Assembly (NCBI GenBank): GCA_023128195.1 | Contig: JAGMEL010000019.1 | Span: forward strand, 1 to 5,468 | Reading direction: 5' to 3' | Origin: Caldifarciminota bacterium | GTDB taxonomy: Bacteria; Hydrothermota; Tepidihabitantia; SM23-42 | DNA: 5,468 bases | Part shown: positions 1 to 5,402 of the stretch, piece after piece | Numbering within the stretch: the stretch's first letter is position 1 | Layout of the letters: the number at the start of each line of letters is the position of its first letter | Position numbers and translations under genes: made by a program | The notes under the pieces: model-generated | The model's database searches: none | The model's input: only the letters and a program-made list of their open reading frames with translations | What the model was told of the DNA's origin: nothing

Positions 1-213
1 GACAACCTCCCGGAAGGTCAGGTGGATTACGTTTTTAGGCTCATTCAGGAGAATCTCAGGCGAATGAGTAGCGCCCGAACGTCCGTAGTTACAACCAATC
101 AGCAGACTCCTCTAACTTCCTCGGAGGACCCTCTTCAAGTCCTAAAGCTTCGCTTTGCCAGGGGAGAGATTACTAAGGAACAATTTGAGGAAATGAAGAA
201 AGTGTTGGAGTAG
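1..213 (+). CDS. SHOCT-domain small protein, 5' end probably outside the window
   Basis: The reading frame is open from the first base to a TAG at 211-213. The last ~28 residues form a SHOCT (short C-terminal) domain: DPLQVLKLRFARGEITKEQF, followed by a short charged helix. The family hallmark is the DPL..LK.RFARGEIT.E.F pattern. SHOCT domains usually sit at the extreme C-terminus and are thought to mediate oligomerisation; no enzymatic role can be read from this. The preceding residues look like an amphipathic helix (VDYVFRLIQENLRRM) joined by a Ser/Thr-rich linker. A GTG at 22 has a purine-rich GGAAGG four bases upstream, so a 63-residue protein is possible. Because the frame continues to the window edge, a longer protein is at least as likely. 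At about 50% GC it differs from the AT-rich operon downstream and probably belongs to the host backbone. The domain call is fairly sure; the start is not. Confidence 0.72.
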   Translation, partial: DNLPEGQVDYVFRLIQENLRRMSSARTSVVTTNQQTPLTSSEDPLQVLKLRFARGEITKEQFEEMKKVLE

Positions 214-373
214 ACTTTGTCTGACGCCCTGATTGCCCTCTGTCCAGTTCTCATAGCTGTGATGATATAGGGACGGACTCTGTATACACTTCCTCAAAGA
301 CAACAAGACGGACGCTCTTTACCAAAGCCAAACAATACGCTACTTTGTGATAGACCAAAATACGGTGGTATCT

Positions 374-411
374 TTAGGATGTAATACCTAATTTGTAGTA
401 GGCCTAATTAG
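374..411. repeat. cluster of TTAGG/CCTAA half-sites, possible operator
   Basis: TTAGG at 374-378 faces CCTAA at 387-391 across 8 bases. The same half-sites recur back-to-back as the palindrome TAGGCCTA at 399-406, which runs into a second palindrome CTAATTAG at 404-411. CCTAATT occurs as a direct repeat at 387-393 and 403-409, 16 bp apart. Such spaced dyads resemble transcription factor sites, but they lie over 100 bp upstream of the candidate -10 box and no regulator gene is in the window. Function is inferred only. Confidence 0.3.
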
Positions 412-413
412 TA

Positions 414-426
414 TGGTGTCCCTGGA
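414..426. repeat. left 13-bp direct repeat, tRNA 3'-end-like (candidate att site)
   Basis: TGGTGTCCCTGGA here matches TGGCGTCCCTGGA at 5313-5325 in 12 of 13 positions and in the same orientation. Read on the minus strand, the right copy is the 3' acceptor strand plus CCA of the tRNA-like gene. The single difference falls on the discriminator base. Beyond the repeat, ATTC follows directly here but after GGG in the right copy. No T-arm or anticodon arm accompanies the left copy, so it is only an end fragment, as expected for the distal attachment site of an element inserted at a tRNA 3' end. Confidence 0.42.
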
Positions 427-434
427 ATTCTGAT

Positions 435-453
435 AACATTTCGTCATAATGTT
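435..453. repeat. inverted repeat AACATT-N7-AATGTT
   Basis: A perfect 6-bp dyad with a 7-base spacer (TCGTCAT) lies about 70 bp upstream of the candidate -10 box. It is AT-rich and has no adjoining T-tract, so an operator or chance palindrome is more likely than a terminator. Confidence 0.25.
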
Positions 454-498
454 TGATTACATATTCTGGGATTGCTATCTTATTGCTAGCCTCAGTAA

Positions 499-527
499 TA
501 GATTCGATGTATACTTTTCTTTATAAT
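499..527 (+). promoter_or_regulatory. candidate sigma70-type promoter for the operon
   Basis: A consensus TATAAT -10 box lies at 522-527. At exactly 17 bp upstream is TAGATT (499-504), which matches the -35 consensus TTGACA at only three positions. Transcription would begin near 534, giving a leader of about 28 bases before the ATG at 563. A GAGAG at 550-554, eight bases before the ATG, is a modest ribosome binding site. With gaps of 9 and 18 bp inside the operon, this is the only evident promoter for all three genes. Confidence 0.5.
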
Positions 528-562
528 GGTCATTAAATAATAACGATTTGAGAGTTTAATCA

Positions 563-2221
563 ATGCGACGAGAAATACCAATTGTAAGTCTATTTTGCGG
601 TTGTGGTGGCATGGATTATGGATTAAAACAAAAAGGCTTCGTACCTATTGTCGCAATCGACAATAGCGAGATTGCGATTAAAACATACAATGAAAACAAT
701 GTACCACACGTTGCGGTAAAGTCGGACATATCAAAGCTTTCCGGGAAAAAGATCATTAGTATGATAGATGGCTTGGGTAACGGCATTAAACCACGTGGTA
801 TTGTTGGAGGGCCTCCTTGCCAACCATTTTCAATAAGTAATGTTTATCATAATTCTGAAGATCCTAGAAACTTTTTGCCACTTAAATTTGCTTCTATTAT
901 GAAAACTGTAAATAAAAAGTATAAATTGGATTTTTTTGTATTTGAAAACGTTGTAGGTCTCAATTCGAAAAAACACGCCGATGCTTTCGAATCTATAAAA
1001 AAATCGTTTATAGATGCCGGGTTTAATTTATTTATTGGGGAATTGAACGCAAAATATTTTGGTGTGGCACAGTCTCGAAAAAGATTATTCATAGTGGGGA
1101 TTAACAAAGATCTATACCCGAATATTGAATTCAAATTTCCAAAAGGGAATGAGGGTTGTATACACACGGTTAGAGAAGTAATTGGTGGCTTGCCCGAACC
1201 TATTTTCTTCAGGCGCTCTTTATCAACGGGCGATATTCCTTTTCATCAAAACCATTGGACAATGAATCCAAAATCATCAAAATTCAGCAATAATTTGGAT
1301 AACGAAAATTCAGCAAATGGTAGGTCATTTAGAAAACTGGATTGGGATAAGCCCAGTAATACACTGGCGTTCGGGCACAGAGAGATAAATGTGCATCCAA
1401 ATGGGCATAGAAGAATAAGCATATTTGAGGCGATGCGTATTCAAGGGTTTCCTGATAACTACAAGATCATGGGGAATCTGACACAGCAGGTATATCAAGT
1501 TTCTGATGCATTACCTCCGAATGTTGCTTTGGCAATAGGAAAGTCGATAAGGAAAGCTATTTATTTGCCACAAATGAGAATAAGCAAAAAATTAATAAAA
1601 TGGTATAACGAAAATCATCGAAACTATCCTTGGAGAAATACTAATGATCCGTATTCAATATTAATCGCTGAGAAATTATTACAGCAAACATCAGTAAACG
1701 AGAATGTTATAAAGGTTTATAATCACATATTGTCAAAATATCCTAACACAAGGTCTCTTTCATATGCTGAACCAGATGATTTAATTCCAATTGTAGCTCC
1801 ACTTGGTCTTAATTATCGAGCATATGAATTGCTAAAACTGGCGAAGGTTATTGTTGAACGGTACGGCGGAGAAATTCCAGATAATCTAGATCGATTAATT
1901 GAATTGCCTGGAATCGGAGAATATATAGCAAGGGCCATATTATGTTTTTCGTATGGACACGATGTATCTATAGTTGATACGAATATTTCTAGATTGCTGT
2001 ATCGCATATTTGCTTGGCAAGGAAAGATGCCTTCAAACCCAGCGCGAGTGAGAAGGTTGATTATACAGGTTGAGAAGTTCATGGTTAAGGGTAAAGCAAA
2101 AATAATCAACTTGGCGATGTTGGATTTGGGCTCTAGTATTTGTAGTATAAAAGAGCCGAATTGTTTAATATGTCCAATTTCTAATGAATGTCAATATTGT
2201 CAATTACGCAAGCGAGTATAA
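563..2221 (+). CDS. DNA (cytosine-5) methyltransferase fused to a Mig/MutY-like HhH-GPD DNA glycosylase
   Basis: This 552-residue protein has two enzyme domains. Residues 1-335 are a C5-methyltransferase that uses SAM to make 5-methylcytosine. They show motif I SLFCGCGG (9-16), motif IV PPCQPFS (84-90, catalytic Cys86), motif VI ENV (128-130), motif VIII QSRKR (170-174), a short target-recognition region (about 177-256), motif IX around 257-270, and a motif X variant ending DALPPNVALAIG. Residues 337-552 are a complete HhH-GPD glycosylase. They show YPWRNTNDPY (355-364), LLQQTS (372-377), hairpin LPGIGEY (448-454), catalytic Asp472 in VDTN, and the 4Fe-4S ligands Cys527-X6-Cys534-X2-Cys537-X5-Cys543. 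Tyr454 occupies the lysine position of endonuclease III, so the domain should be a monofunctional glycosylase. This matches Mig thymine glycosylase and some MutY proteins; the MutY C-terminal 8-oxoG domain is absent. The likely role is methylation plus repair of T:G mismatches arising by deamination. The ATG places motif I at the normal distance from the N-terminus. The stop codon overlaps the next gene's ribosome binding site. DNA target unknown. Confidence 0.95.
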   Translation: MRREIPIVSLFCGCGGMDYGLKQKGFVPIVAIDNSEIAIKTYNENNVPHVAVKSDISKLSGKKIISMIDGLGNGIKPRGIVGGPPCQPFSISNVYHNSEDPRNFLPLKFASIMKTVNKKYKLDFFVFENVVGLNSKKHADAFESIKKSFIDAGFNLFIGELNAKYFGVAQSRKRLFIVGINKDLYPNIEFKFPKGNEGCIHTVREVIGGLPEPIFFRRSLSTGDIPFHQNHWTMNPKSSKFSNNLDNENSANGRSFRKLDWDKPSNTLAFGHREINVHPNGHRRISIFEAMRIQGFPDNYKIMGNLTQQVYQVSDALPPNVALAIGKSIRKAIYLPQMRISKKLIKWYNENHRNYPWRNTNDPYSILIAEKLLQQTSVNENVIKVYNHILSKYPNTRSLSYAEPDDLIPIVAPLGLNYRAYELLKLAKVIVERYGGEIPDNLDRLIELPGIGEYIARAILCFSYGHDVSIVDTNISRLLYRIFAWQGKMPSNPARVRRLIIQVEKFMVKGKAKIINLAMLDLGSSICSIKEPNCLICPISNECQYCQLRKRV

Positions 2222-2226
2222 GGAGG
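2220..2226 (+). promoter_or_regulatory. strong ribosome binding site AAGGAGG that decides the ATPase start
   Basis: AAGGAGG overlaps the TAA stop of the methyltransferase fusion (2219-2221). It lies one base before a GTG at 2228 and four bases before an ATG at 2231. One base is too close for initiation, so ATG 2231 is preferred. The overlap suggests translational coupling of the two genes. Confidence 0.75.
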
Positions 2227-2230
2227 TGTG

Positions 2231-3886
2231 ATGTTAGCTTCTGATAAAGAGATGTTGCCTTCTGACAAAGAACCAAAGTTAGCCGCGATAGTAGCCGCTC
2301 AAAAAATAATAGCCGATATTAGCTCGGGTTTATATCGTTCTCCTGCTGCTGCATTAAAGGAATTGGTATCAAATGCATATGACGCAGACGCAACCGAGGT
2401 AAGGATTGATACGGATGTGCCCAATTTCCGGACTCTTGTTATACAAGATAACGGCTGTGGTATGTCTGTAGAGCGATTTATCTATGTAATGAATCACATA
2501 GGTGGGAGCCGGAAACGTATTGAAGAAGGTGGTGTTACTGATAAAGGTCGGCAAGTCATTGGAAAAATTGGCATTGGTCTGTTAGCCGTTGCGCAGTTAG
2601 GTTATCGATTTTACGTTACTTCTAGTATGATGGGTTCATCTAGTCGCTTTATTGCAGAAGTAGATCTAACTCCTTTTCATAGGGATGAGGCAGCGTTAAT
2701 TAGTATGGGTGATTGGTCTGAAAAAAAAGATGAGGTGACCATTGGTGCAATAAGATATGTAGATGATATCCCGGAAGATCCTGACGTTCATTATACTGCC
2801 ATTACAGTTCCTAATGTTAAACAGGGATTGATAAGTGAAATTACTCATGATGTGCGTAAAGCCGTAGGTGCAGAGGAAGAATTATCAATCCATAAAGAAA
2901 TTATCAAAGATTTTAAAAGAATCATTGAGATTTCTAGAGGTGCTAGAAGAGCAGATACTCAATTTGACGGATATTATTATATGCTATGGGAACTGGCTCA
3001 AATCTGCCCAATTAATTATTCTAAGTTTGGTCCTATCGAAAGGTTGAGTCGAAATATAGAGGGATATAATTCAATAGAACTACCAAAGGTCAAGGATTTT
3101 AAGCTATATGTTGATGGGGTTGAGTTAGTAAGGCCACAGCTTTTTCCAAGCACTGCAGCGTTGGACTACTCAAGTTTTGATCCTAAGGTATATCCTATTA
3201 ATTTCGACAACGCAGTTTCAGGCAGAAGGCTAAAATTCGTTGGATATATATATGCTCAAAAACCAAGAATAGACCCAGAGGAATTAAGGGGTGTTCACAT
3301 ACGCATTAAGCTTGTCGGAATTGGGAAATATGACAGAACGTGGTTAGGATATCCTTTTGATGAAGGTATAAAATTTGGTCAAATTACTGGGGAAATATTC
3401 GTTGAAGATGGATTGGAAGATGCTCTGAACATTGACCGGGACAGCTTTAGAGAGACTGATGTTCATTACCAAGCAATGCGGGGATACCTCTGGCATAAAC
3501 TTCGTTCAGAGGTATTCCCTGATTTTAAGCGTAGGCAGCAAACATTCAGTGCAGAAAGAAAATCAAAGGAACGTAGCGAGTTGGAGTATTTATTGGATGA
3601 GGCAGTATCTGAATTGCCTACTCCGATACATTTTGAAAATGTGAGAGAGGAGAATTTACTGGAGAACCCGACTATATCAAGTTGGATAGGAGTTAATGAA
3701 AAATCGATCACATTTCTTAAGGAAAGATGGAATCAATTTCAATCTGATAGTGGATTAACAAGTAAAGATGCACAGGAAAGATTTATAAGGGTCATCAAAG
3801 TTCTTGTTTCAAATGAGTATTTAACCGGTATGGATGAAGAAGAAGCCGAAATAATACTTTACGCACTAGCAATTGCTGTTCAGTAA
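2231..3886 (+). CDS. GHKL-family (MutL/Hsp90/MORC-like) ATPase of a modification/defence operon
   Basis: This 551-residue protein (numbered from ATG 2231) has a Bergerat ATP-binding fold at residues ~20-200. Motif N is KELVSNAYDADA, with the putative general base Glu44 and Mg-binding Asn48. Motif G1 is DNGCGM (73-78), and the lid glycine motif is GKIGIG (111-116). All residues expected for ATP hydrolysis are present. Residues ~285-406 look like the following ribosomal-S5-like transducer domain, ending in GEIF...LNIDRDSF. The last ~120 residues are charged and helical, and I do not recognise them. There is no histidine kinase dimerisation domain, receiver or membrane segment, and the MutL endonuclease motif was not seen. 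MutL- and MORC-like ATPases are known partners of C5-methyltransferases in restriction-modification operons, where they are thought to act as ATP-driven DNA clamps. That role is inferred here from the operon. It is spaced 9 bp after the fusion gene and 18 bp before the next. Confidence 0.9.
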   Translation: MLASDKEMLPSDKEPKLAAIVAAQKIIADISSGLYRSPAAALKELVSNAYDADATEVRIDTDVPNFRTLVIQDNGCGMSVERFIYVMNHIGGSRKRIEEGGVTDKGRQVIGKIGIGLLAVAQLGYRFYVTSSMMGSSSRFIAEVDLTPFHRDEAALISMGDWSEKKDEVTIGAIRYVDDIPEDPDVHYTAITVPNVKQGLISEITHDVRKAVGAEEELSIHKEIIKDFKRIIEISRGARRADTQFDGYYYMLWELAQICPINYSKFGPIERLSRNIEGYNSIELPKVKDFKLYVDGVELVRPQLFPSTAALDYSSFDPKVYPINFDNAVSGRRLKFVGYIYAQKPRIDPEELRGVHIRIKLVGIGKYDRTWLGYPFDEGIKFGQITGEIFVEDGLEDALNIDRDSFRETDVHYQAMRGYLWHKLRSEVFPDFKRRQQTFSAERKSKERSELEYLLDEAVSELPTPIHFENVREENLLENPTISSWIGVNEKSITFLKERWNQFQSDSGLTSKDAQERFIRVIKVLVSNEYLTGMDEEEAEIILYALAIAVQ

Positions 3887-3891
3887 GTCTT

Positions 3892-3900
3892 AAAGAGGAA
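3892..3900 (+). promoter_or_regulatory. ribosome binding site for the third operon gene
   Basis: AAAGAGGAA contains a GAGG core six bases before the GTG at 3905. It lies in the 18-bp gap after the ATPase stop codon. It supports the GTG as start, since no in-frame ATG occurs until more than 100 codons later. Confidence 0.6.
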
Positions 3901-3904
3901 TATC

Positions 3905-5056
3905 GTGTCCAAAAACAATGCATCAAATGATTCAAACATAGACGATACAGTCGATAGAGTATTAAATATACTCAATAATGAAGGGCAACAAGAGAAGTCA
4001 GCATTCGACGAAAGTAATTCTCTTCTCATTGGGATAGACTCTAATTTATTGCAGAAACGAGCAGAAGAGTATAAAGATACAGAAAAACAATGGGTAAGGA
4101 GAAACGCCTGGTTAAAAACAGCTCAATCAATACTTAAGAAAAAAGGGGGGAAACCAATTAGATATCTTACACTTCCAGCACTTCACAGATTAGATGTTTC
4201 CCTATTTTTAAAAGAGGGATTGCTTGAAATCACGAAAAAAAACGAAGGTGAAGCTGAAGAAATCTACGTTGCTGCATTTGAGAATGATCCAACAATATTT
4301 GCTTTAATGCAACAGCACAAGCCGAGTTTTAAGTTATTTGGTTGTGGTAGTATCGAGGAAGTATTAACAGACGAAAATAATAAGTATTATAGAGAATTAC
4401 GTGATCTTTTTCCTTTCGATATCATTAACCTAGATTTAACTACAAGTCTAACTCCGAAACATGAAGGACCCTACTCAAAAACAATGGAGGCAATTGAGAC
4501 AATTTTTGATATACAGCAAGGTTACGGAATTCATTGGGCGCTTTTTTTTACATTCAGGAACGTTCCAGATGAATTAGATAATGGTGCTCGTAAACAATTA
4601 TTTAAGAATCTCCAGGATAATATTGACAACAACCCTGAAGTGCTCGAGGCTTTTCAGAAAAGGTACCAGAAAAATTCAGTTATGGAATTAGAAAAAAGCG
4701 ATGCTAAAAAGTGTATTTCGCAGTCTATTGTTAAATGGCTTGTAGACAGAGCACATCAGCATAAATTTAAAGCAGGATCGATAGAAACATATTTTTATCC
4801 AAGGCGAAATACTGGCCTGCCACTGTATGAAATATACAAACATTTAGTTGAATTAACACCGGCGGGTATAAATCCAGCGCATATTCCTATGAAGAATATA
4901 CCAGAGCAATCATGGATGAAAAGAGATTTAACAAAATGTGTTGAAAAACACAAGTGTACGGATGTAGAAGAAAAAATAATTAGATTGTTAGAAAATGCTC
5001 CTACCAAGATACAGGAGCTTGAGGATGAAGTCGAGTTGCTATGCAAAATGATATGA
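3905..5056 (+). CDS. unassigned third operon protein, possible degenerate methyltransferase-like fold, candidate effector
   Basis: This is a 383-residue soluble protein with a GTG start and no signal peptide or membrane segment. I do not recognise its family. The N-terminal ~60 residues are polar and helical. Residues ~86-220 alternate strands and helices in the order of a Rossmann-type methyltransferase: RYLTLPALHRLD (86-97), EIYVAAFENDP (119-129) with an acidic residue after the second strand, FKLFGCGSIEEVL (142-154), FPFDIINLDLTTSL (169-182) with Asp177 where motif IV would fall, and HWALFFTF (210-217). The glycine-rich SAM loop expected after the first strand is missing, so SAM binding is doubtful. 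The C-terminal ~30 residues (353-383) form a leucine-rich, coiled-coil-like helix. No PD-(D/E)XK, HNH, GIY-YIG or PLD motif was found. As the only other gene in the operon, it is the candidate restriction effector or target-specific partner; that is inference from context. Confidence 0.85.
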   Translation: MSKNNASNDSNIDDTVDRVLNILNNEGQQEKSAFDESNSLLIGIDSNLLQKRAEEYKDTEKQWVRRNAWLKTAQSILKKKGGKPIRYLTLPALHRLDVSLFLKEGLLEITKKNEGEAEEIYVAAFENDPTIFALMQQHKPSFKLFGCGSIEEVLTDENNKYYRELRDLFPFDIINLDLTTSLTPKHEGPYSKTMEAIETIFDIQQGYGIHWALFFTFRNVPDELDNGARKQLFKNLQDNIDNNPEVLEAFQKRYQKNSVMELEKSDAKKCISQSIVKWLVDRAHQHKFKAGSIETYFYPRRNTGLPLYEIYKHLVELTPAGINPAHIPMKNIPEQSWMKRDLTKCVEKHKCTDVEEKIIRLLENAPTKIQELEDEVELLCKMI

Positions 5057-5103
5057 GCATTTGTGGTTGCTAGCTGGGACCTTATCTGACAATCGAAACC
5101 TCC

Positions 5104-5119
5104 CCGACAGTGGTGTCGG
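5104..5119 (+). terminator. hairpin CCGACA-GTGG-TGTCGG, possible operon terminator
   Basis: A perfect 6-bp, GC-rich stem with a 4-base loop begins 48 bases after the stop codon of the third gene. It is the first stable hairpin downstream of the operon, but no T-tract follows (TCATAAT), so it is a weak candidate for an intrinsic terminator. Confidence 0.33.
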
Positions 5120-5233
5120 TCATAATCTATCCGGCGTCTTGTCACCCGCTAGTCTCTTGCTGTCCATAAACGCCTCTGCTATCGGGCTTGAATTTAACTT
5201 TCTTGCTCTCTCTTGATATGTCACAAAACATCT

Positions 5234-5261
5234 TATTGTGGAATAACAATATGCCATATTG
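5234..5261. repeat. nested AT-rich inverted repeats
   Basis: TATTGT (5234-5239) pairs with ACAATA (5246-5251) across 6 bases. Overlapping it, CATATTG (5255-5261) is the reverse complement of CAATATG (5247-5253) with one central base. The two dyads share one arm and would be mutually exclusive as hairpins. They could be an operator or chance; no function is evident. Confidence 0.25.
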
Positions 5262-5286
5262 ATACCTGATATTCTCGCTTACTTGG

Positions 5287-5305
5287 AAAAGCAGTTGCCC
5301 TGCTT
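5287..5305 (-). terminator. candidate intrinsic terminator of the tRNA-like gene
   Basis: Read on the minus strand, AAGCAG-GGCAA-CTGCTT forms a 6-bp stem (5305-5289) and two more T follow the stem, making CTGCTTTT. It starts eight bases beyond the CCA end of the tRNA-like gene (5313), the right place to end its transcript. The T-tract is short. Confidence 0.42.
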
Positions 5306-5312
5306 AGGTTTG

Positions 5313-5325
5313 TGGCGTCCCTGGA
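5313..5325. repeat. right 13-bp direct repeat at the tRNA 3' end (candidate att site)
   Basis: TGGCGTCCCTGGA is the CCA end, discriminator and acceptor 3' strand of the tRNA-like gene read on the plus strand. It matches 414-426 in 12 of 13 positions. Tyrosine recombinases of islands and prophages commonly use tRNA 3' ends as attachment cores. Confidence 0.42.
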
Positions 5326-5401
5326 GGGATTCGAACCCACAACTCGCTGCTCAGAAAGCAGCCACTAGCTACCTCTGTGGCTCGATAAGCACTTTGGGGA
5401 C
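5313..5401 (-). tRNA. tRNA-Arg(UCU)-like gene with encoded CCA, 5' half unusual or decayed
   Basis: The minus strand carries a clear tRNA 3' half. The anticodon arm is GCTGC-TTTCTGA-GCAGC (5362-5346), giving anticodon UCU at 5355-5353. The T-loop is TTCGAAT flanked by GTGGG/CCCTC, with one T-T mismatch in the stem. The acceptor strand ends GGGAC, then discriminator G and an encoded CCA (5315-5313). The likely 5' end, GTCCC (5401-5397), pairs with GGGAC, but the last two acceptor pairs are A-C mismatches. About 32 bases lie between acceptor and anticodon stems where roughly 19 are normal, and no ordinary 4-bp D-stem forms, although GAGGTAGC resembles a D-loop. It is therefore either a tRNA pseudogene or a structurally unusual tRNA. 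A terminator hairpin follows. The element class is fairly sure; amino-acid identity and function are not. Confidence 0.55.
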
Positions 5402-5402
5402 T

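Larger units (their letters stand above)
214..562. other. intergenic region upstream of the modification operon
   Basis: This is 349 bp without a convincing gene. GC counted on 60-base lines falls from about 43% (241-300) through 37% (361-420) to 33% (421-480), so the change from backbone to AT-rich island composition seems to lie inside it. It holds a cluster of TTAGG/CCTAA half-sites, a tRNA-end-like 13-mer, a small inverted repeat and a candidate promoter, all listed separately. I see no clear terminator for the SHOCT gene: the only pairing near its end (GTCC at 242-245 with GGAC at 271-274) is weak and has no T-tract. Confidence 0.6.
5057..5312. other. non-coding stretch between the operon and the tRNA-like gene
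   Basis: No convincing gene lies in these 256 bp; a minus-strand frame running through 5145 is a shadow of the third operon gene. GC rises abruptly after the stop codon: 34 of 60 bases at 5101-5160 are G or C, against 16 of 60 at 4381-4440. The stretch contains two hairpins and a nested AT-rich dyad, listed separately. Confidence 0.6.
414..5325. mobile_element. candidate ~4.9-kb tRNA-associated genomic island carrying the modification operon
   Basis: The proposed island is bounded by the 13-bp near-identical direct repeats at 414-426 and 5313-5325. The intact tRNA-like gene lies at one end with its 3' terminus facing inward, and only an acceptor-end fragment lies at the other. This is the geometry left by tyrosine-recombinase integration at a tRNA 3' end. 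The interior is markedly AT-rich and holds exactly one co-directional three-gene operon. Against the idea, no integrase or excisionase is present, the repeat is short, and the tRNA itself does not fold cleanly. Boundaries and mechanism are inferred. Confidence 0.38.

Noticed and set aside
847..1167. Minus-strand open frame inside the methylase domain
   Set aside because: It is fully antisense to conserved methylase motifs VI and VIII and shows no protein-like features of its own.
1813..2109. Minus-strand open frame inside the glycosylase domain
   Set aside because: It is antisense to the helix-hairpin-helix and catalytic Asp region, so it is a shadow of the real frame.
563..2221. Archaeal origin of the window, suggested by the Mig-like glycosylase
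   Set aside because: The TATAAT box, Shine-Dalgarno sites and cyanobacterial-type heptad repeats point to a bacterial host. Mig-like domains can be transferred with their methylases.
1570..2221. Reading the glycosylase half as MutY or endonuclease III
   Set aside because: Endonuclease III has a catalytic lysine where this protein has Tyr454. MutY carries a C-terminal 8-oxoG recognition domain that is missing here. MutY-like specificity is not fully excluded, since some MutY proteins also have this tyrosine.
2228..2230. GTG as the start of the ATPase gene
   Set aside because: It is only one base from the AAGGAGG ribosome binding site. The ATG three bases later has workable spacing.
3432..3711. 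Two short overlapping frames, one per strand, inside the ATPase gene
   Set aside because: Both lie within the conserved coding frame of the ATPase and have no domain or start signal.
4795..5145. A 116-codon open frame on the minus strand overlapping the end of the third operon gene
   Set aside because: It lies mostly antisense to a well-supported gene, its translation is low-complexity and serine-rich with no recognisable domain, and there is no ribosome binding site.
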